Shown: positions 8,537 to 17,087 of the stretch, one piece after another | Numbering within the stretch: position 1 is the first letter of the stretch | How the letters are laid out: the number at the start of each line of letters is the position of its first letter | Source of the DNA: Lachnospiraceae bacterium | GTDB taxonomy: Bacteria; Bacillota; Clostridia; Lachnospirales; Lachnospiraceae | Length of the DNA: 64,000 nt | Assembly (NCBI GenBank): GCA_024685315.1 | Contig: JAIKVW010000039.1 | Span: 1 to 64,000, forward strand | Reading direction: 5' to 3' | Made by a program: the position numbers and the translations under genes | The notes under the pieces: model-generated | Told to the model about the DNA's origin: nothing | Databases searched by the model: none | The model's input: only the letters and a program-made list of their open reading frames with translations

Positions 8537-9875
8537 AATGTCAAAAGGTAAAATATATTTCATATCTCTCGGATGCGACAAGAACCTGGTCGACTCCGAG
8601 TACATGCTCGGGATACTTTCATCAAATGGCTATACCATTACCAATGATGAAGATGAAGCGGATACGGTCATCGTTAATACCTGCGGTTTTATTAAAGATG
8701 CGCAGGAAGAAAGCATCGAGACTATTCTGGAGGCCGCGGCGTTAAAGTCCGAAGGACGTATCTCAAAGCTTATTGTTGCAGGATGTCTTTCTGAGAGATA
8801 TAAAGGCGAAATACTGAAGGAGATTCCTGAGGTCGACGCGATTGTCGGGACTACAGCTTATGACGGGATACTTAATGCTCTTGACTGCCAGAACACCGGC
8901 AGTGAACATTTCTGCGATATTTCAAGGCTTGTTGAGCCTGAAAGCAGCAGACTGATTACCGGAGGAATGTTCTCGTCCAGCCTTAAGATCGCTGAGGGCT
9001 GCGATAAGAGATGCACTTATTGCATAATACCCAGCCTTCGCGGTTCATACAGGAGCTATCCAATGTCAAGGCTTATCGCTGAAGCAAAGTATCTTGCCTC
9101 AAGAGGAGTTAAGGAACTGAATATCATCGCACAGGAGACCACTGTCTACGGCAGAGACCTGTACGGAAAGAAAATGCTTCCTGAGCTTCTCCGTAAGCTT
9201 TGCGCTGTTGATGGGATCGAATGGGTAAGACTGCTTTACTGTTATCCTGAAGAGATCACTGACGAGCTGATCGATACGATAAAAAGCGAACCAAAGATCT
9301 GTCACTACATAGATATGCCTATCCAGCATTCTTCCGACGATATCCTGAGAAGGATGGGAAGGCATACGAACAGGCTGGAGCTTGAAGACATAATTTCACG
9401 TATACGCGAAAACATTCCGGATATCGTTCTCAGAACTACACTGATAACCGGATTCCCGGGCGAGATCGAAGAGGATCACGAGGATCTGATGGATTTTGTG
9501 AGCCGGATGCAGTTCGACCGCCTCGGGGTATTCACCTACTCGGCGGAGGACGGAACACCGGCCGCTCTGTTTCCGGACCAGGTCGGGGAGGATGTAAAGG
9601 AAGAACGCCGCGATGCTATCATGCAGCTTCAGCAGGATATAGCTTTCCGGAAGGCTGAGGCCATGAAAGGAAGGGTCATTAAGGTCCTTACGGAAGGAAG
9701 GATCCCCGAAGACGATGTATATGTAGGGCGCTCTTATATGGACGCACAGGATATAGACGGTTATGTGTTCTTTAAAGCTGACTACCCGGTTATGTCAGGA
9801 GATTTTATAGATATCCTGATCACCGGAGCGGAAGGGTATGACCTTACGGGCGTACCTGCAGAGGAGGAATCTTAA
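8520..9875 (+). CDS. rimO: ribosomal protein S12 methylthiotransferase (RimO)
   Basis: A radical SAM enzyme that adds a methylthio group to the conserved Asp of ribosomal protein S12. It has the three expected domains: an N-terminal UPF0004 cluster domain (FISLGCDKN, NTCGF, AGCLSERY), the radical SAM core with CDKRCTYC near residue 160, and a C-terminal TRAM domain. GCDKNLVDSE is diagnostic for RimO rather than MiaB. The start is ambiguous: ATG 8520 lies inside folD, while in-frame ATG 8538 sits just after the folD stop and would fit coupled re-initiation; neither has a strong ribosome site. pgsA begins 1 base after its stop, as in many Firmicutes. Confidence 0.95.
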   Translation: MPDYSKMSKGKIYFISLGCDKNLVDSEYMLGILSSNGYTITNDEDEADTVIVNTCGFIKDAQEESIETILEAAALKSEGRISKLIVAGCLSERYKGEILKEIPEVDAIVGTTAYDGILNALDCQNTGSEHFCDISRLVEPESSRLITGGMFSSSLKIAEGCDKRCTYCIIPSLRGSYRSYPMSRLIAEAKYLASRGVKELNIIAQETTVYGRDLYGKKMLPELLRKLCAVDGIEWVRLLYCYPEEITDELIDTIKSEPKICHYIDMPIQHSSDDILRRMGRHTNRLELEDIISRIRENIPDIVLRTTLITGFPGEIEEDHEDLMDFVSRMQFDRLGVFTYSAEDGTPAALFPDQVGEDVKEERRDAIMQLQQDIAFRKAEAMKGRVIKVLTEGRIPEDDVYVGRSYMDAQDIDGYVFFKADYPVMSGDFIDILITGAEGYDLTGVPAEEES

Positions 9876-9876
9876 G

Positions 9877-10470
9877 ATGCCGGACTTTATTAAAAGATCA
9901 AAACTGTACAAAACGGTCGACAAGATGAACCTGCCGAACAAACTTACGCTGCTTCGTGTTGTACTTATCCCGTTCTTCGTGCTATTCATGAAGATATCGC
10001 CGATGACCGGGGCATGGGCCCGCTGGGTCGCGCTTGTCATTTTTGTGGCTGCAAGTGTTACCGACCTGCTTGACGGAAAAATTGCCCGCAAATATAATCT
10101 GGTTACCGATTTCGGCAAGTTCATGGATCCTCTTGCTGACAAGCTCCTGGTCTGCTCCGCGCTGATCCTTTTTGTCGATCTCGGAAGGATGCAGTCCTGG
10201 ATAGTAATAATTATTATAGCCAGGGAGTTCATCATCAGCGGCTTCAGGCTGATCGCCGCTGAGAAAGGCAAAGTCATCGCAGCCGGGATCTGGGGGAAGC
10301 TTAAGACCGCTGTCACGATGGTGACAATAATCATTATGATCCCGGCCTTTTCAGGTGCAGGGATCCACGTATTGGAGCAGATACTGATCTATCTGTCCCT
10401 TGCACTTACCATTCTTTCACTTATTGATTACCTGAGCGCCAACAGAGACGTTCTTGACGGAGAAGTCTGA
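9877..10470 (+). CDS. pgsA: CDP-diacylglycerol--glycerol-3-phosphate 3-phosphatidyltransferase (PgsA)
   Basis: Integral membrane enzyme making phosphatidylglycerol phosphate from CDP-diacylglycerol, the committed step to anionic phospholipids. The CDP-alcohol phosphotransferase motif is complete (DLLDGKIARK then DFGKFMDPLADK). Segment MNLPNKLTLLR, the usual start of the family, is at residue 17. I take ATG 9877 because GAGGAGG at 9861-9867 is 9 bases upstream; an upstream in-frame ATG at 9838 lies inside rimO and lacks a site. It overlaps neither neighbour and is part of the folD-rimO-pgsA run. Confidence 0.95.
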   Translation: MPDFIKRSKLYKTVDKMNLPNKLTLLRVVLIPFFVLFMKISPMTGAWARWVALVIFVAASVTDLLDGKIARKYNLVTDFGKFMDPLADKLLVCSALILFVDLGRMQSWIVIIIIAREFIISGFRLIAAEKGKVIAAGIWGKLKTAVTMVTIIIMIPAFSGAGIHVLEQILIYLSLALTILSLIDYLSANRDVLDGEV

Positions 10471-10474
10471 TACT

Positions 10475-12421
10475 ATGAGATTTATCAAGTATTTGCTCCT
10501 TTCTTTCGCAGTCATGTTCATCATGACTGCCTCCGGGTGCGGAGAGAAGGAGACCCCTGTTATCAAAGCCGATACTACCTTTAAGCTGGATAAGGAATTC
10601 TCCGGCGTAAGGGTTATTAATGCTGAGATTTCATGGTCTGATTACCGCAATGCGATCGGTAAGGAAAAGAGCATACTTGATTCAGTAATCGAGGAAAACC
10701 TTCCCGAAGGGATTTCCTGTTCTACTTATAAGCAGACTGACGGAAGCATCCTTATAACAGAGACGATCTCGTTCTCATCTGAGGCAGACTATAATGATAA
10801 GATCTCTGCTCTTTATTCACTGATCCCGGAATCAGAACGCAGGGTGGAGCCTGAGGCGGTACTGTCGTATGACAGCTCACTTCTTAAAAAAGGATATGCC
10901 TACCGCGAAAACTTTACCTCTTCAGAGCTTCTCAGCTGGATATGCTATGCGCTGAATGATTCTGAAGAAACTCCCGATGAAGAGCTTACGAACCTGTTTA
11001 CAGACGGAAGTGTTACAGCGTATTTTGAGGGTGAACAGGTATCTGTAAAAGGCAGCACTGTCGTATTTTCCACGATCGACAGCGATACCTTTACAAATAT
11101 ATCGATCTATACATATGTAGCCGGCAACGGCAGTATCTCTGCCAAAGTCAGCTTTACCGTGCCGAACAGCATGGTAGGAAGGCTCGGCACAAGGCTCACC
11201 AGCATCATGAACAGCTTTGTCCCCTCAGAAGCTGTGATCACATACACTAACGGCGGTTCGAGCCGCATATATACCATTTCGTTCAACAGTTCAAGCACAG
11301 ATGATTATGTCCTCAAAATGGACAAGATCCTCTGTACAAATAATAACTCGCTCACTGTAACCACATCCGCGAATGAGCTGAGTTTTACAGGGAGCAATAA
11401 TATTACCGCGTTTTTCGACGGAAGCCATTTCCTGGATTACGCTGATTCCGACACAGAGCTGGACGTGACCCTCTGTGTGGACTCTTCGTATTCTCTTAAC
11501 AGCTGCACCGGGAAATACGGTTACGTCTCTTCATGTTCTTCAAGCTACAACAGCGAAGGCCTCAATATCTCGATCTCACTGCACGGACCGGAAGAAGTTT
11601 CTGTAGAGCTTGGATTTGCCGTCGAGATCCAGTCTGTAAGCATAAACACAATAATCAATAAGCAGAATGATATTGAGCGCGAGATCGTCTTCACGCTTAC
11701 CAGCGATGCTTATGAACTTATCGGGACCGGGATAGAAGAGAAGCTTAAGGACTCCGCTCAGTACTGGGTAAATACGGGCAAGGTCACTATCAGCGCTAAC
11801 GAAAAGGTCGACAGCACTGAGTACAGGATCTATATGTCAGCCTCATCCGGAGATGAGCTCTCTGAGATGACCAGGGCTGTCCTTGGCGAGAGCAGTTACG
11901 ATAACGGAAGTTCAGGCGTTACCGGACATTCCTCCTTTAACGAGGTGGAGCAGACACATTCTTCGCCCTTCCGGATCTATTACAAGACAAATGACGTGCT
12001 GAACCTTTCTTCATTCCTCGGCGGGTCTTTCGTTACCGGCGGCGTGCATTACCAGCTCACATATCCTGAGTTCTTCATTGCATCGTTTACCGAGAACATG
12101 ATATTCGAGGACGGCAGCGCGAGCGGAAGGTCGGTTTCAGGCAGCACCTATAACAAGATCATATCCGTAACTTCCGAAGCTTATAGATACAATATGGTCG
12201 GAATAGTGCTGGTCATTATCACACTTGCATCACTGATGTCGAGTGCAGTAATAATCGCTCTTAACTTCAGCCAGTTCGTGTACTTCATGCTTCACGGAAG
12301 CTTCGAGACTGACGGCAAAGAAGTATTTACAAAGAAGAACATCCGCACGATAACATTGCTATGCGTTTCCCTTGTATGCCTTGCGATCTGCCTTATAAGG
12401 CTGATATTCCACATATATTAA
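10475..12421 (+). CDS. large lipoprotein-like protein with two C-terminal membrane segments
   Basis: I do not recognise this 648-residue family. The N-terminus is a signal peptide ending in TASGC, consistent with a (non-ideal) lipobox and lipidation at Cys22. The long middle is Ser/Thr-rich and beta-like, with no catalytic motif I can name. Two hydrophobic stretches close the protein (about 573-595 and 625-645), separated by a charged loop containing EVFTKKN. ATG 10475 is preferred over TTG 10454 because GGAG near 10459 fits and the signal peptide then starts correctly. It follows pgsA by 4 bases and ends at the 12460 terminator, so it belongs to that transcript. Expected location: outer face of the membrane. 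Confidence 0.6.
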   Translation: MRFIKYLLLSFAVMFIMTASGCGEKETPVIKADTTFKLDKEFSGVRVINAEISWSDYRNAIGKEKSILDSVIEENLPEGISCSTYKQTDGSILITETISFSSEADYNDKISALYSLIPESERRVEPEAVLSYDSSLLKKGYAYRENFTSSELLSWICYALNDSEETPDEELTNLFTDGSVTAYFEGEQVSVKGSTVVFSTIDSDTFTNISIYTYVAGNGSISAKVSFTVPNSMVGRLGTRLTSIMNSFVPSEAVITYTNGGSSRIYTISFNSSSTDDYVLKMDKILCTNNNSLTVTTSANELSFTGSNNITAFFDGSHFLDYADSDTELDVTLCVDSSYSLNSCTGKYGYVSSCSSSYNSEGLNISISLHGPEEVSVELGFAVEIQSVSINTIINKQNDIEREIVFTLTSDAYELIGTGIEEKLKDSAQYWVNTGKVTISANEKVDSTEYRIYMSASSGDELSEMTRAVLGESSYDNGSSGVTGHSSFNEVEQTHSSPFRIYYKTNDVLNLSSFLGGSFVTGGVHYQLTYPEFFIASFTENMIFEDGSASGRSVSGSTYNKIISVTSEAYRYNMVGIVLVIITLASLMSSAVIIALNFSQFVYFMLHGSFETDGKEVFTKKNIRTITLLCVSLVCLAICLIRLIFHIY

Positions 12422-12459
12422 CTTGTTCGGGACATTAGCTTATACGCATATTTAAAATA

Positions 12460-12516
12460 AATATTCCCATCCAATCACAGCAGGTATTCTGCTTGACTTG
12501 GAAGGGAATATTTTTA
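12460..12516. terminator. bidirectional terminator between convergent genes
   Basis: AATATTCCC-A-TCCAA (12460-12474) pairs with TTGGA-A-GGGAATATT (12498-12512), with one A/A mismatch and TTTATT following. On the minus strand the tail is TATTTTAAA. It serves the plus-strand lipoprotein gene and the minus-strand kinase-like gene. Confidence 0.85.
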
Positions 12517-12553
12517 TTATGTCAGTTATTCTGAATTAGATTAAATAATTGCG

Positions 12554-13138
12554 CTATTCAGTAAAAACCTTCTTCGCGAACTCCGTGAGGAAATCTGCGG
12601 TCCCGTCGATGCCAAGGATGCTGGTGTCGAGGATAAGGTCATGTCCGTCCATTGAACCCCAGGTGAAATCGGTATAATACTGATAATAGTTCTTCCTGAT
12701 GCGGTCTATGCGCGCGATCTCATGGCGGGCCTTCTCCTCAGTCTCGATAAGATAGAGGTCCATGCATCTCTTGATCCTGAGATCCATCGGGGCAAACAGG
12801 AAAACGTCAAGGCTGGGAGCGTATTCCCTAATGATCGCATTAGCGCATCTGCCTACAATGACAAATGACTCCGTCTCCGTCAGCGTCTTAATAAGCTCGC
12901 GCTGAGCGGCAAAGAGCTGGTCTGAAATGGTAGGAGAGTAAGTTGAGGAGAAAATGCTCGGAGCCCTTTCATCGGAAGAGTTGATGACATTGGGATTAAG
13001 CCCGCTCCGTGCGGCAGTAAGTTCTATGAGGTTCTTATCATAGAAATTGATGCCGAGATTCTTCGCGATTTTCTCGCCGATCTCGTGACCTCCGCTTCCA
13101 TACTGGCGTCCTATGGTAATGATAATACGTTTATCCAT
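12554..13138 (-). CDS. cytidylate kinase-like family protein
   Basis: A 194-residue P-loop kinase of the cytidylate-kinase-like group (Pfam Cytidylate_kin2 type), separate from true Cmk. The start is RIIITIGRQYGSGG, whose P-loop has the family form GRQYGSGGHEIG. FVIVGRCAN and a lid region with RIKRCMDLYLIE follow. The substrate of this group is not established, so I do not call it cmk. An in-frame GTG at 13147 with AGGAG 7 bases upstream is an alternative start; ATG 13138 gives the usual N-terminus. It stands alone, divergent from thrC. Confidence 0.85.
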   Translation of the reverse strand: MDKRIIITIGRQYGSGGHEIGEKIAKNLGINFYDKNLIELTAARSGLNPNVINSSDERAPSIFSSTYSPTISDQLFAAQRELIKTLTETESFVIVGRCANAIIREYAPSLDVFLFAPMDLRIKRCMDLYLIETEEKARHEIARIDRIRKNYYQYYTDFTWGSMDGHDLILDTSILGIDGTADFLTEFAKKVFTE

Positions 13139-13185
13139 CACATGCACTTCCTCTCTCCTGAATGGATTTATTGTTCTGTGTATTT

Positions 13186-13191
13186 ATTATA
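13186..13191 (-). promoter_or_regulatory. extended -10 of the cytidylate-kinase-like gene
   Basis: Minus-strand TGATATAAT gives an extended -10, about 48 bases upstream of the ATG. The -35 region is weak. Confidence 0.5.
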
Positions 13192-13224
13192 TCACATGAA
13201 TTAATATTAATAAAATATTTTAAC

Positions 13225-13254
13225 TTCAATGTTCTGTACACATTATGGTATAAT
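13225..13254 (+). promoter_or_regulatory. promoter of thrC
   Basis: Extended -10 TGGTATAAT (TATAAT at 13249-13254) with a weak -35 TTCAAT (13225-13230) 18 bases upstream. The thrC ATG is 30 bases downstream, behind AGGAG. Confidence 0.65.
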
Positions 13255-13284
13255 TGCCACAAAATAAATCAGGAGAACAAAAAA

Positions 13285-14766
13285 ATGGATTTAATGTATA
13301 AAAGCACCCGCGGAGATGAATACTGTACGGCTTCCCAGGCAGTGATCAAGGGACTGGCTTCTGACGGAGGGCTTTATGTCCCCACTGAATTCCCGGTATT
13401 CCAGAAATCTCTCGAAGAAATGTCCCGCATGGATTACCGCGAGCTCGCATATAACGTAATGAGCCTTTACCTCACTGATTACACAGAGGAAGAGCTCCGT
13501 TACTGTGTAAACAATGCCTATGATGAGAAATTTGATACTCCTGCGATAGCTCCCTTAAGAGAAGCCGGCGGTGCATACTACCTGGAGCTTTTCCACGGCA
13601 GGACTCTTGCCTTTAAGGATATGGCGCTTTCGATACTGCCTTACCTTATGACCACCGCCGCCAAAAAGAATAATATTACAGATAAGATCGTAATACTCAC
13701 CGCGACAAGCGGAGATACCGGCAAGGCCGCGCTTGCAGGCTTTGCAGACGTTCCCGGCACAGGCATAATCGTTTTTTACCCGAAGGACGGAGTGAGCCGT
13801 GTCCAGGAGCTCCAGATGGTGACCCAGAAGGGCGCCAACACGCTGGTTGCAGGAATACACGGGAACTTTGACGATGCCCAGGCAGGAGTCAAAAAGATGT
13901 TCTCCGACAAGGATCTCGAAAAGCTCCTGGCCGCAAAAGGCTATAGATTCTCATCAGCAAATTCGATCAACGTAGGCCGTCTTGTTCCCCAGGTCGTTTA
14001 TTATGTCCACGCATATACCGAGCTCATGAGGAGAGGCGTTATAAGCGCGGGCGATCCTGTAAACCTCTGTGTACCTACAGGAAACTTCGGGAATATCCTG
14101 GCTGCATACTTTGCTAAAAGATCCGGTCTTCCGGTCAACAAACTGATCCTTGCTTCAAACAAGAATAAAGTCCTTACAGATTTCTTCAATACCGGGACCT
14201 ATGACAGGAACAGGGAATTCTATGTGACCAGTTCTCCCTCAATGGATATACTTGTTTCAAGCAATCTTGAAAGACTTATTTATCTGATAGACGGATGCAG
14301 CAGCGAACTGACCGCGGATCTGATGGCAAAGCTGTCTAAAGCCGGGAAATACGAGATTACCCAGGAAATGATGGAGCAGCTTGTTGATTTCTACGCAGGA
14401 TTTGCTACAGAAGAGGATACTCTTGCAGAGATCGGCAAGCTTTACGAGGAGACAGGGTACGTTACCGATACCCACACCGCCGTTGCAGGATCTGTCTACC
14501 GCAGTTACAAAGCTGGGACAGGAGACACTACCCCTACAGTCATCACCTCCACCGCGAGCCCTTACAAGTTCTCCGCTGCGGTGGTCGGAGCGATAGAAGG
14601 GGACATTTCCGGAAAGAGTGACGACGAGCTGATCGCCAGGCTTTCAGCGCTCAGCGGCACTGAGATACCTGATGCGGTAGCAAGCCTAAGCAGCGCTCCG
14701 GTACTGCATAAGACAGTCTGCAAGATAGCTGAAATGGAAAAAGTCGTACTTGATTTCCTTAAATAG
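13285..14766 (+). CDS. thrC: threonine synthase (ThrC)
   Basis: A PLP enzyme converting O-phosphohomoserine to threonine. The 493-residue length and the N-terminal STRG segment followed by SDGGLYVP place it in the longer, yeast/E. coli-like class. The PLP lysine is Lys111 in LAFKDMAL; TSGDTGKAAL and the phosphate-binding VPTGNFGN follow. The open frame extends upstream to 13162, but ATG 13285 is the start because AGGAG precedes it at 13271 and the family N-terminus begins there. No other thr genes are adjacent and I see no T-box leader. The 3' end of the coding region contains the -35 of the 6S RNA promoter. Confidence 0.96.
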   Translation: MDLMYKSTRGDEYCTASQAVIKGLASDGGLYVPTEFPVFQKSLEEMSRMDYRELAYNVMSLYLTDYTEEELRYCVNNAYDEKFDTPAIAPLREAGGAYYLELFHGRTLAFKDMALSILPYLMTTAAKKNNITDKIVILTATSGDTGKAALAGFADVPGTGIIVFYPKDGVSRVQELQMVTQKGANTLVAGIHGNFDDAQAGVKKMFSDKDLEKLLAAKGYRFSSANSINVGRLVPQVVYYVHAYTELMRRGVISAGDPVNLCVPTGNFGNILAAYFAKRSGLPVNKLILASNKNKVLTDFFNTGTYDRNREFYVTSSPSMDILVSSNLERLIYLIDGCSSELTADLMAKLSKAGKYEITQEMMEQLVDFYAGFATEEDTLAEIGKLYEETGYVTDTHTAVAGSVYRSYKAGTGDTTPTVITSTASPYKFSAAVVGAIEGDISGKSDDELIARLSALSGTEIPDAVASLSSAPVLHKTVCKIAEMEKVVLDFLK

Positions 14767-14779
14767 TATCCTTTATAAT
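14750..14779 (+). promoter_or_regulatory. promoter of 6S RNA
   Basis: TTGATT (14750-14755), an 18-base spacer and TATAAT (14774-14779) predict a start near 14786, exactly where the RNA's closing stem begins. The -35 lies within the last codons of thrC. Confidence 0.75.
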
Positions 14780-14786
14780 AATTACA

Positions 14787-14985
14787 AGGGAACTTTTCTG
14801 AAATGTTCGCCAGTTCGTATATTTGAACCTACATTATAAGAAAGGGAAGCCCTGTGCTCTGTTCAATATGTCATGCCGCAGCTATCCAGCGGAAGACAGA
14901 AGTACGGTCCGGACTACCCACCTTGGCGCTGGGATAGGCGTCAATGAACGGACAGCGGCATTTCGGAGGTTCCTATAATTCGTTT
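14787..14985 (+). ncRNA. ssrS: 6S RNA (SsrS), RNA polymerase regulator
   Basis: Non-coding RNA of about 190 bases that mimics an open promoter and binds SigA-RNA polymerase in stationary phase. The 5' end GGAACTTTTCTGAAATG (14789-14805) pairs with CATTTCGGAGGTTCC (14959-14973) to form the closing stem. Internal segments typical of clostridial 6S RNAs are present: GTTCGCCAG near 14805, GCCGCAGCTATCCAGCGG near 14876 and ACCCACCTTGGCGCTGGG near 14917. It has its own promoter ending at 14779. The 3' tail after the stem is U-rich (CGTTTT at 14981), which may act as terminator. Identification is by recognised sequence and fold, not a covariance search. Confidence 0.85.
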
Positions 14986-15007
14986 TACCTTGATTTTTAA
15001 ATCTCTG

Positions 15008-15013
15008 TATAAT
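15008..15013 (+). promoter_or_regulatory. -10 element of efp
   Basis: TATAAT 36 bases before the efp ATG, with a weak TTTACC-like -35 at 14984-14989 (18-base spacer). Confidence 0.5.
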
Positions 15014-15048
15014 ATACTATTATCAGTTTTTTTAGGGAGGAAATCTTA

Positions 15049-15606
15049 ATGATTACTGCAGGTGATTTTAGAAACGGCAGAACAATACAGTATGACGGGG
15101 CAGTATACAAGATCCTTGAATTCCAGCATGTAAAGCCTGGCAAGGGTGCCGCATTCGTCCGCACCAAGATGAAGGATATCATAAACGGCGGCGTTATCGA
15201 GACCAGCTTCAGGCCTACCGAGAAATTCGACGAAGCTACTATCGACCGCACCGACATGACCTACCTGTACAAGGACGGCGACCTTTTCAATTTCATGGAT
15301 TCCGAGACTTACGAGCAGATCACTATTCCCGAAGAGGATGTCGGAGATGCTATGAAGTTCGTCAAGGAAGATATGGTAGTCAAGGTCCTTTCCTTCAACG
15401 GCAAGATCTTCTCCGTAGAGCCTCCGCTTTTTGTTGAGCTTGAGATCACCGATACCGAACCCGGTTTTAAGGGAAATACTACTACCGGCGCTACCAAACC
15501 TGCTATCGTTGAGACCGGCGCTCAGATCGCTGTTCCTCTCTTTATCGATAAAGGCGATAAGATCCAGATCGATACGAGGACCGGAGAGTATCTTAAGAGG
15601 GTTTAA
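15049..15606 (+). CDS. efp: translation elongation factor P
   Basis: EF-P relieves ribosome stalling at polyproline by binding between the P and E sites. The 185-residue, three-domain length is standard. The loop residue that is modified in the family is Lys32 in VKPGKGAAF; the GKG context is the one known to carry 5-aminopentanol in Bacillus, but the modifying enzyme cannot be inferred here. The C-terminus has [15 protein letters not shown], the family signature. GGGAGG precedes the ATG. It ends at the strong terminator at 15630. Confidence 0.98.
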   Translation: MITAGDFRNGRTIQYDGAVYKILEFQHVKPGKGAAFVRTKMKDIINGGVIETSFRPTEKFDEATIDRTDMTYLYKDGDLFNFMDSETYEQITIPEEDVGDAMKFVKEDMVVKVLSFNGKIFSVEPPLFVELEITDTEPGFKGNTTTGATKPAIVETGAQIAVPLFIDKGDKIQIDTRTGEYLKRV

Positions 15607-15629
15607 TACTAATTGACCGTTTAGTCTGA

Positions 15630-15664
15630 ATGGCTGCTGCAGGTAGATGCGGCAGCCATTTTAC
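15630..15664 (+). terminator. Rho-independent terminator after efp
   Basis: ATGGCTGCTGCA (15630-15641) pairs with TGCGGCAGCCAT (15648-15659, one G-U), a 6-base loop and a TTTTA tail. Confidence 0.9.
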
Positions 15665-15705
15665 TATAAGTCCGGAATTATTATTTTAGGATAGAAGAGG
15701 ACCCG

Positions 15706-16578
15706 ATGGATAATAATAAAATCAGCGGCAGGACAGGACTGATTTGTCTGCTGGGAAGTCCTGTTTCACACAGCAGATCACCTTTGATCCACAATGAGGC
15801 TTTCCGCCTTCTGGGCCTGGATTATGTCTACCTTTGCTTTGATGTGGACGAGGCCGGCCTTGAGAATGTCGTTAAGGGACTTGCCGGGATAGGCGCGAGG
15901 GGATTTAACCTTACGATGCCCGACAAGAGCGCTATGTGCGCTTACTGCGATACGCTTTCCGATGCCTCCAGGCTTACCGGTTCAGTTAATACCGTTGTAA
16001 TTGAAAACGGCAGACTTCACGGGCATACTACTGACGGAGTCGGGTATCTGAACTCCGTAAGGGAACAGGGCTGTAATCCAAGCGGCAAGGTAATGACCGT
16101 TCTGGGCGGAGGCGGCGCAGCAGTCTCAATAATAGTTCAGGCTGCGCTTGAGGGAGTCAGCGAAATCAGGATATTTAACAGAAAAGGCGGTTCCTTCGAC
16201 AGGATCGAACGCCTTATCCCTGAGATCGGAAGGATATCTTCCTGCAGGATTACGCAGGATTATATCACCGACAAGGAGATGCTCCAGGCAAGCCTTGAAG
16301 ACAGCTATATGCTTACCAACTGCACAAATGTAGGCATGGCGCCTGACACTAAGGGATGCCTTATAAGCGATGATATGGTCCTCCCTTCCAGGCTTATAGT
16401 TTCGGATATCATTTATGAACCTTCTGAAACCGCGCTCCTAAGGCACGCCCGCCGTGACGGCTGTCCGGCTTTTAACGGGGAATATATGCTGCTTTACCAG
16501 GCGGCCGAAAGCTTCAAGCTCTGGACAGGGAGAGAAATGCCTGTTGAAACGATAAAAGAGATGGACATATGGAAATAA
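15706..16578 (+). CDS. aroE: shikimate dehydrogenase (AroE)
   Basis: NADP-dependent reduction of 3-dehydroshikimate to shikimate in aromatic amino acid synthesis. The 290 residues include the substrate motif GSPVSHSRSPLIHN (about 17-30), the catalytic Lys in LTMPDK, and the nucleotide-binding VLGGGGAAVSI. GAAGAGG precedes the ATG. The stop overlaps the start of aroK by 10 bases, so the two consecutive shikimate-pathway enzymes are translationally coupled. In Clostridia a family of quinate/shikimate dehydrogenase paralogues exists; the aroK pairing favours the biosynthetic role. Confidence 0.95.
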   Translation: MDNNKISGRTGLICLLGSPVSHSRSPLIHNEAFRLLGLDYVYLCFDVDEAGLENVVKGLAGIGARGFNLTMPDKSAMCAYCDTLSDASRLTGSVNTVVIENGRLHGHTTDGVGYLNSVREQGCNPSGKVMTVLGGGGAAVSIIVQAALEGVSEIRIFNRKGGSFDRIERLIPEIGRISSCRITQDYITDKEMLQASLEDSYMLTNCTNVGMAPDTKGCLISDDMVLPSRLIVSDIIYEPSETALLRHARRDGCPAFNGEYMLLYQAAESFKLWTGREMPVETIKEMDIWK

Positions 16579-17087
16579 ATAAGCACATTTTTCTGATTGG
16601 GTTCATGGGATGCGGGAAGACCTCCGTTTCGCGTGAACTTTCAGCGCAGACCGGGATAAATGCCTTCGATACCGATGAGCTCATAGCTGAAAGCGAGCAA
16701 ATGAGCATATCTGAAATATTCAGGGTGAAAGGCGAGCCTTATTTCAGAGAGAAAGAGACCGGGCTTCTTGCATCTATGAAGGGGCAGGAGCCGCTGATCG
16801 TTTCATGCGGCGGCGGGATCGCCCTCGCTCCGCGAAACAGGGAGCTGATGCACGAATCCGGCGTAACCGTGCTACTGACCGCAGAACCTGAGACCATCCT
16901 TGAAAGGCTTAAGGACGACGACAGCCGCCCGCTTCTTGCAGGCAGGAAGAATGTTCCGCATATATCTTCTCTGATAGATGCCCGCAGGCCTGCCTATGAA
17001 GAAGCCGCGGATATTATTATAAAAACGGACGGGATATCCCCCTCCGAGATATCCCGTGAAATAACAGAGCTCATCAGTCAGCTTTAG
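16569..17087 (+). CDS. aroK: shikimate kinase (AroK)
   Basis: ATP-dependent phosphorylation of shikimate. The 172-residue enzyme has Walker A GFMGCGKT (11-18), the Mg/shikimate-binding DTDE (about 35-38), the CGGGIAL loop (about 79-85) and the lid Arg in DDSRPLL. It overlaps aroE at its start. Its 3' end overlaps the convergent rqcH gene by 14 bases, so both coding ends share DNA and there is no room for separate terminators. Confidence 0.96.
   Translation: MEINKHIFLIGFMGCGKTSVSRELSAQTGINAFDTDELIAESEQMSISEIFRVKGEPYFREKETGLLASMKGQEPLIVSCGGGIALAPRNRELMHESGVTVLLTAEPETILERLKDDDSRPLLAGRKNVPHISSLIDARRPAYEEAADIIIKTDGISPSEISREITELISQL

Noticed and set aside
13148-13284. T-box riboswitch upstream of thrC
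   Set aside because: The leader after the -10 is only about 30 bases; no specifier loop or AGGGTGGNACCGCG-type motif is present.
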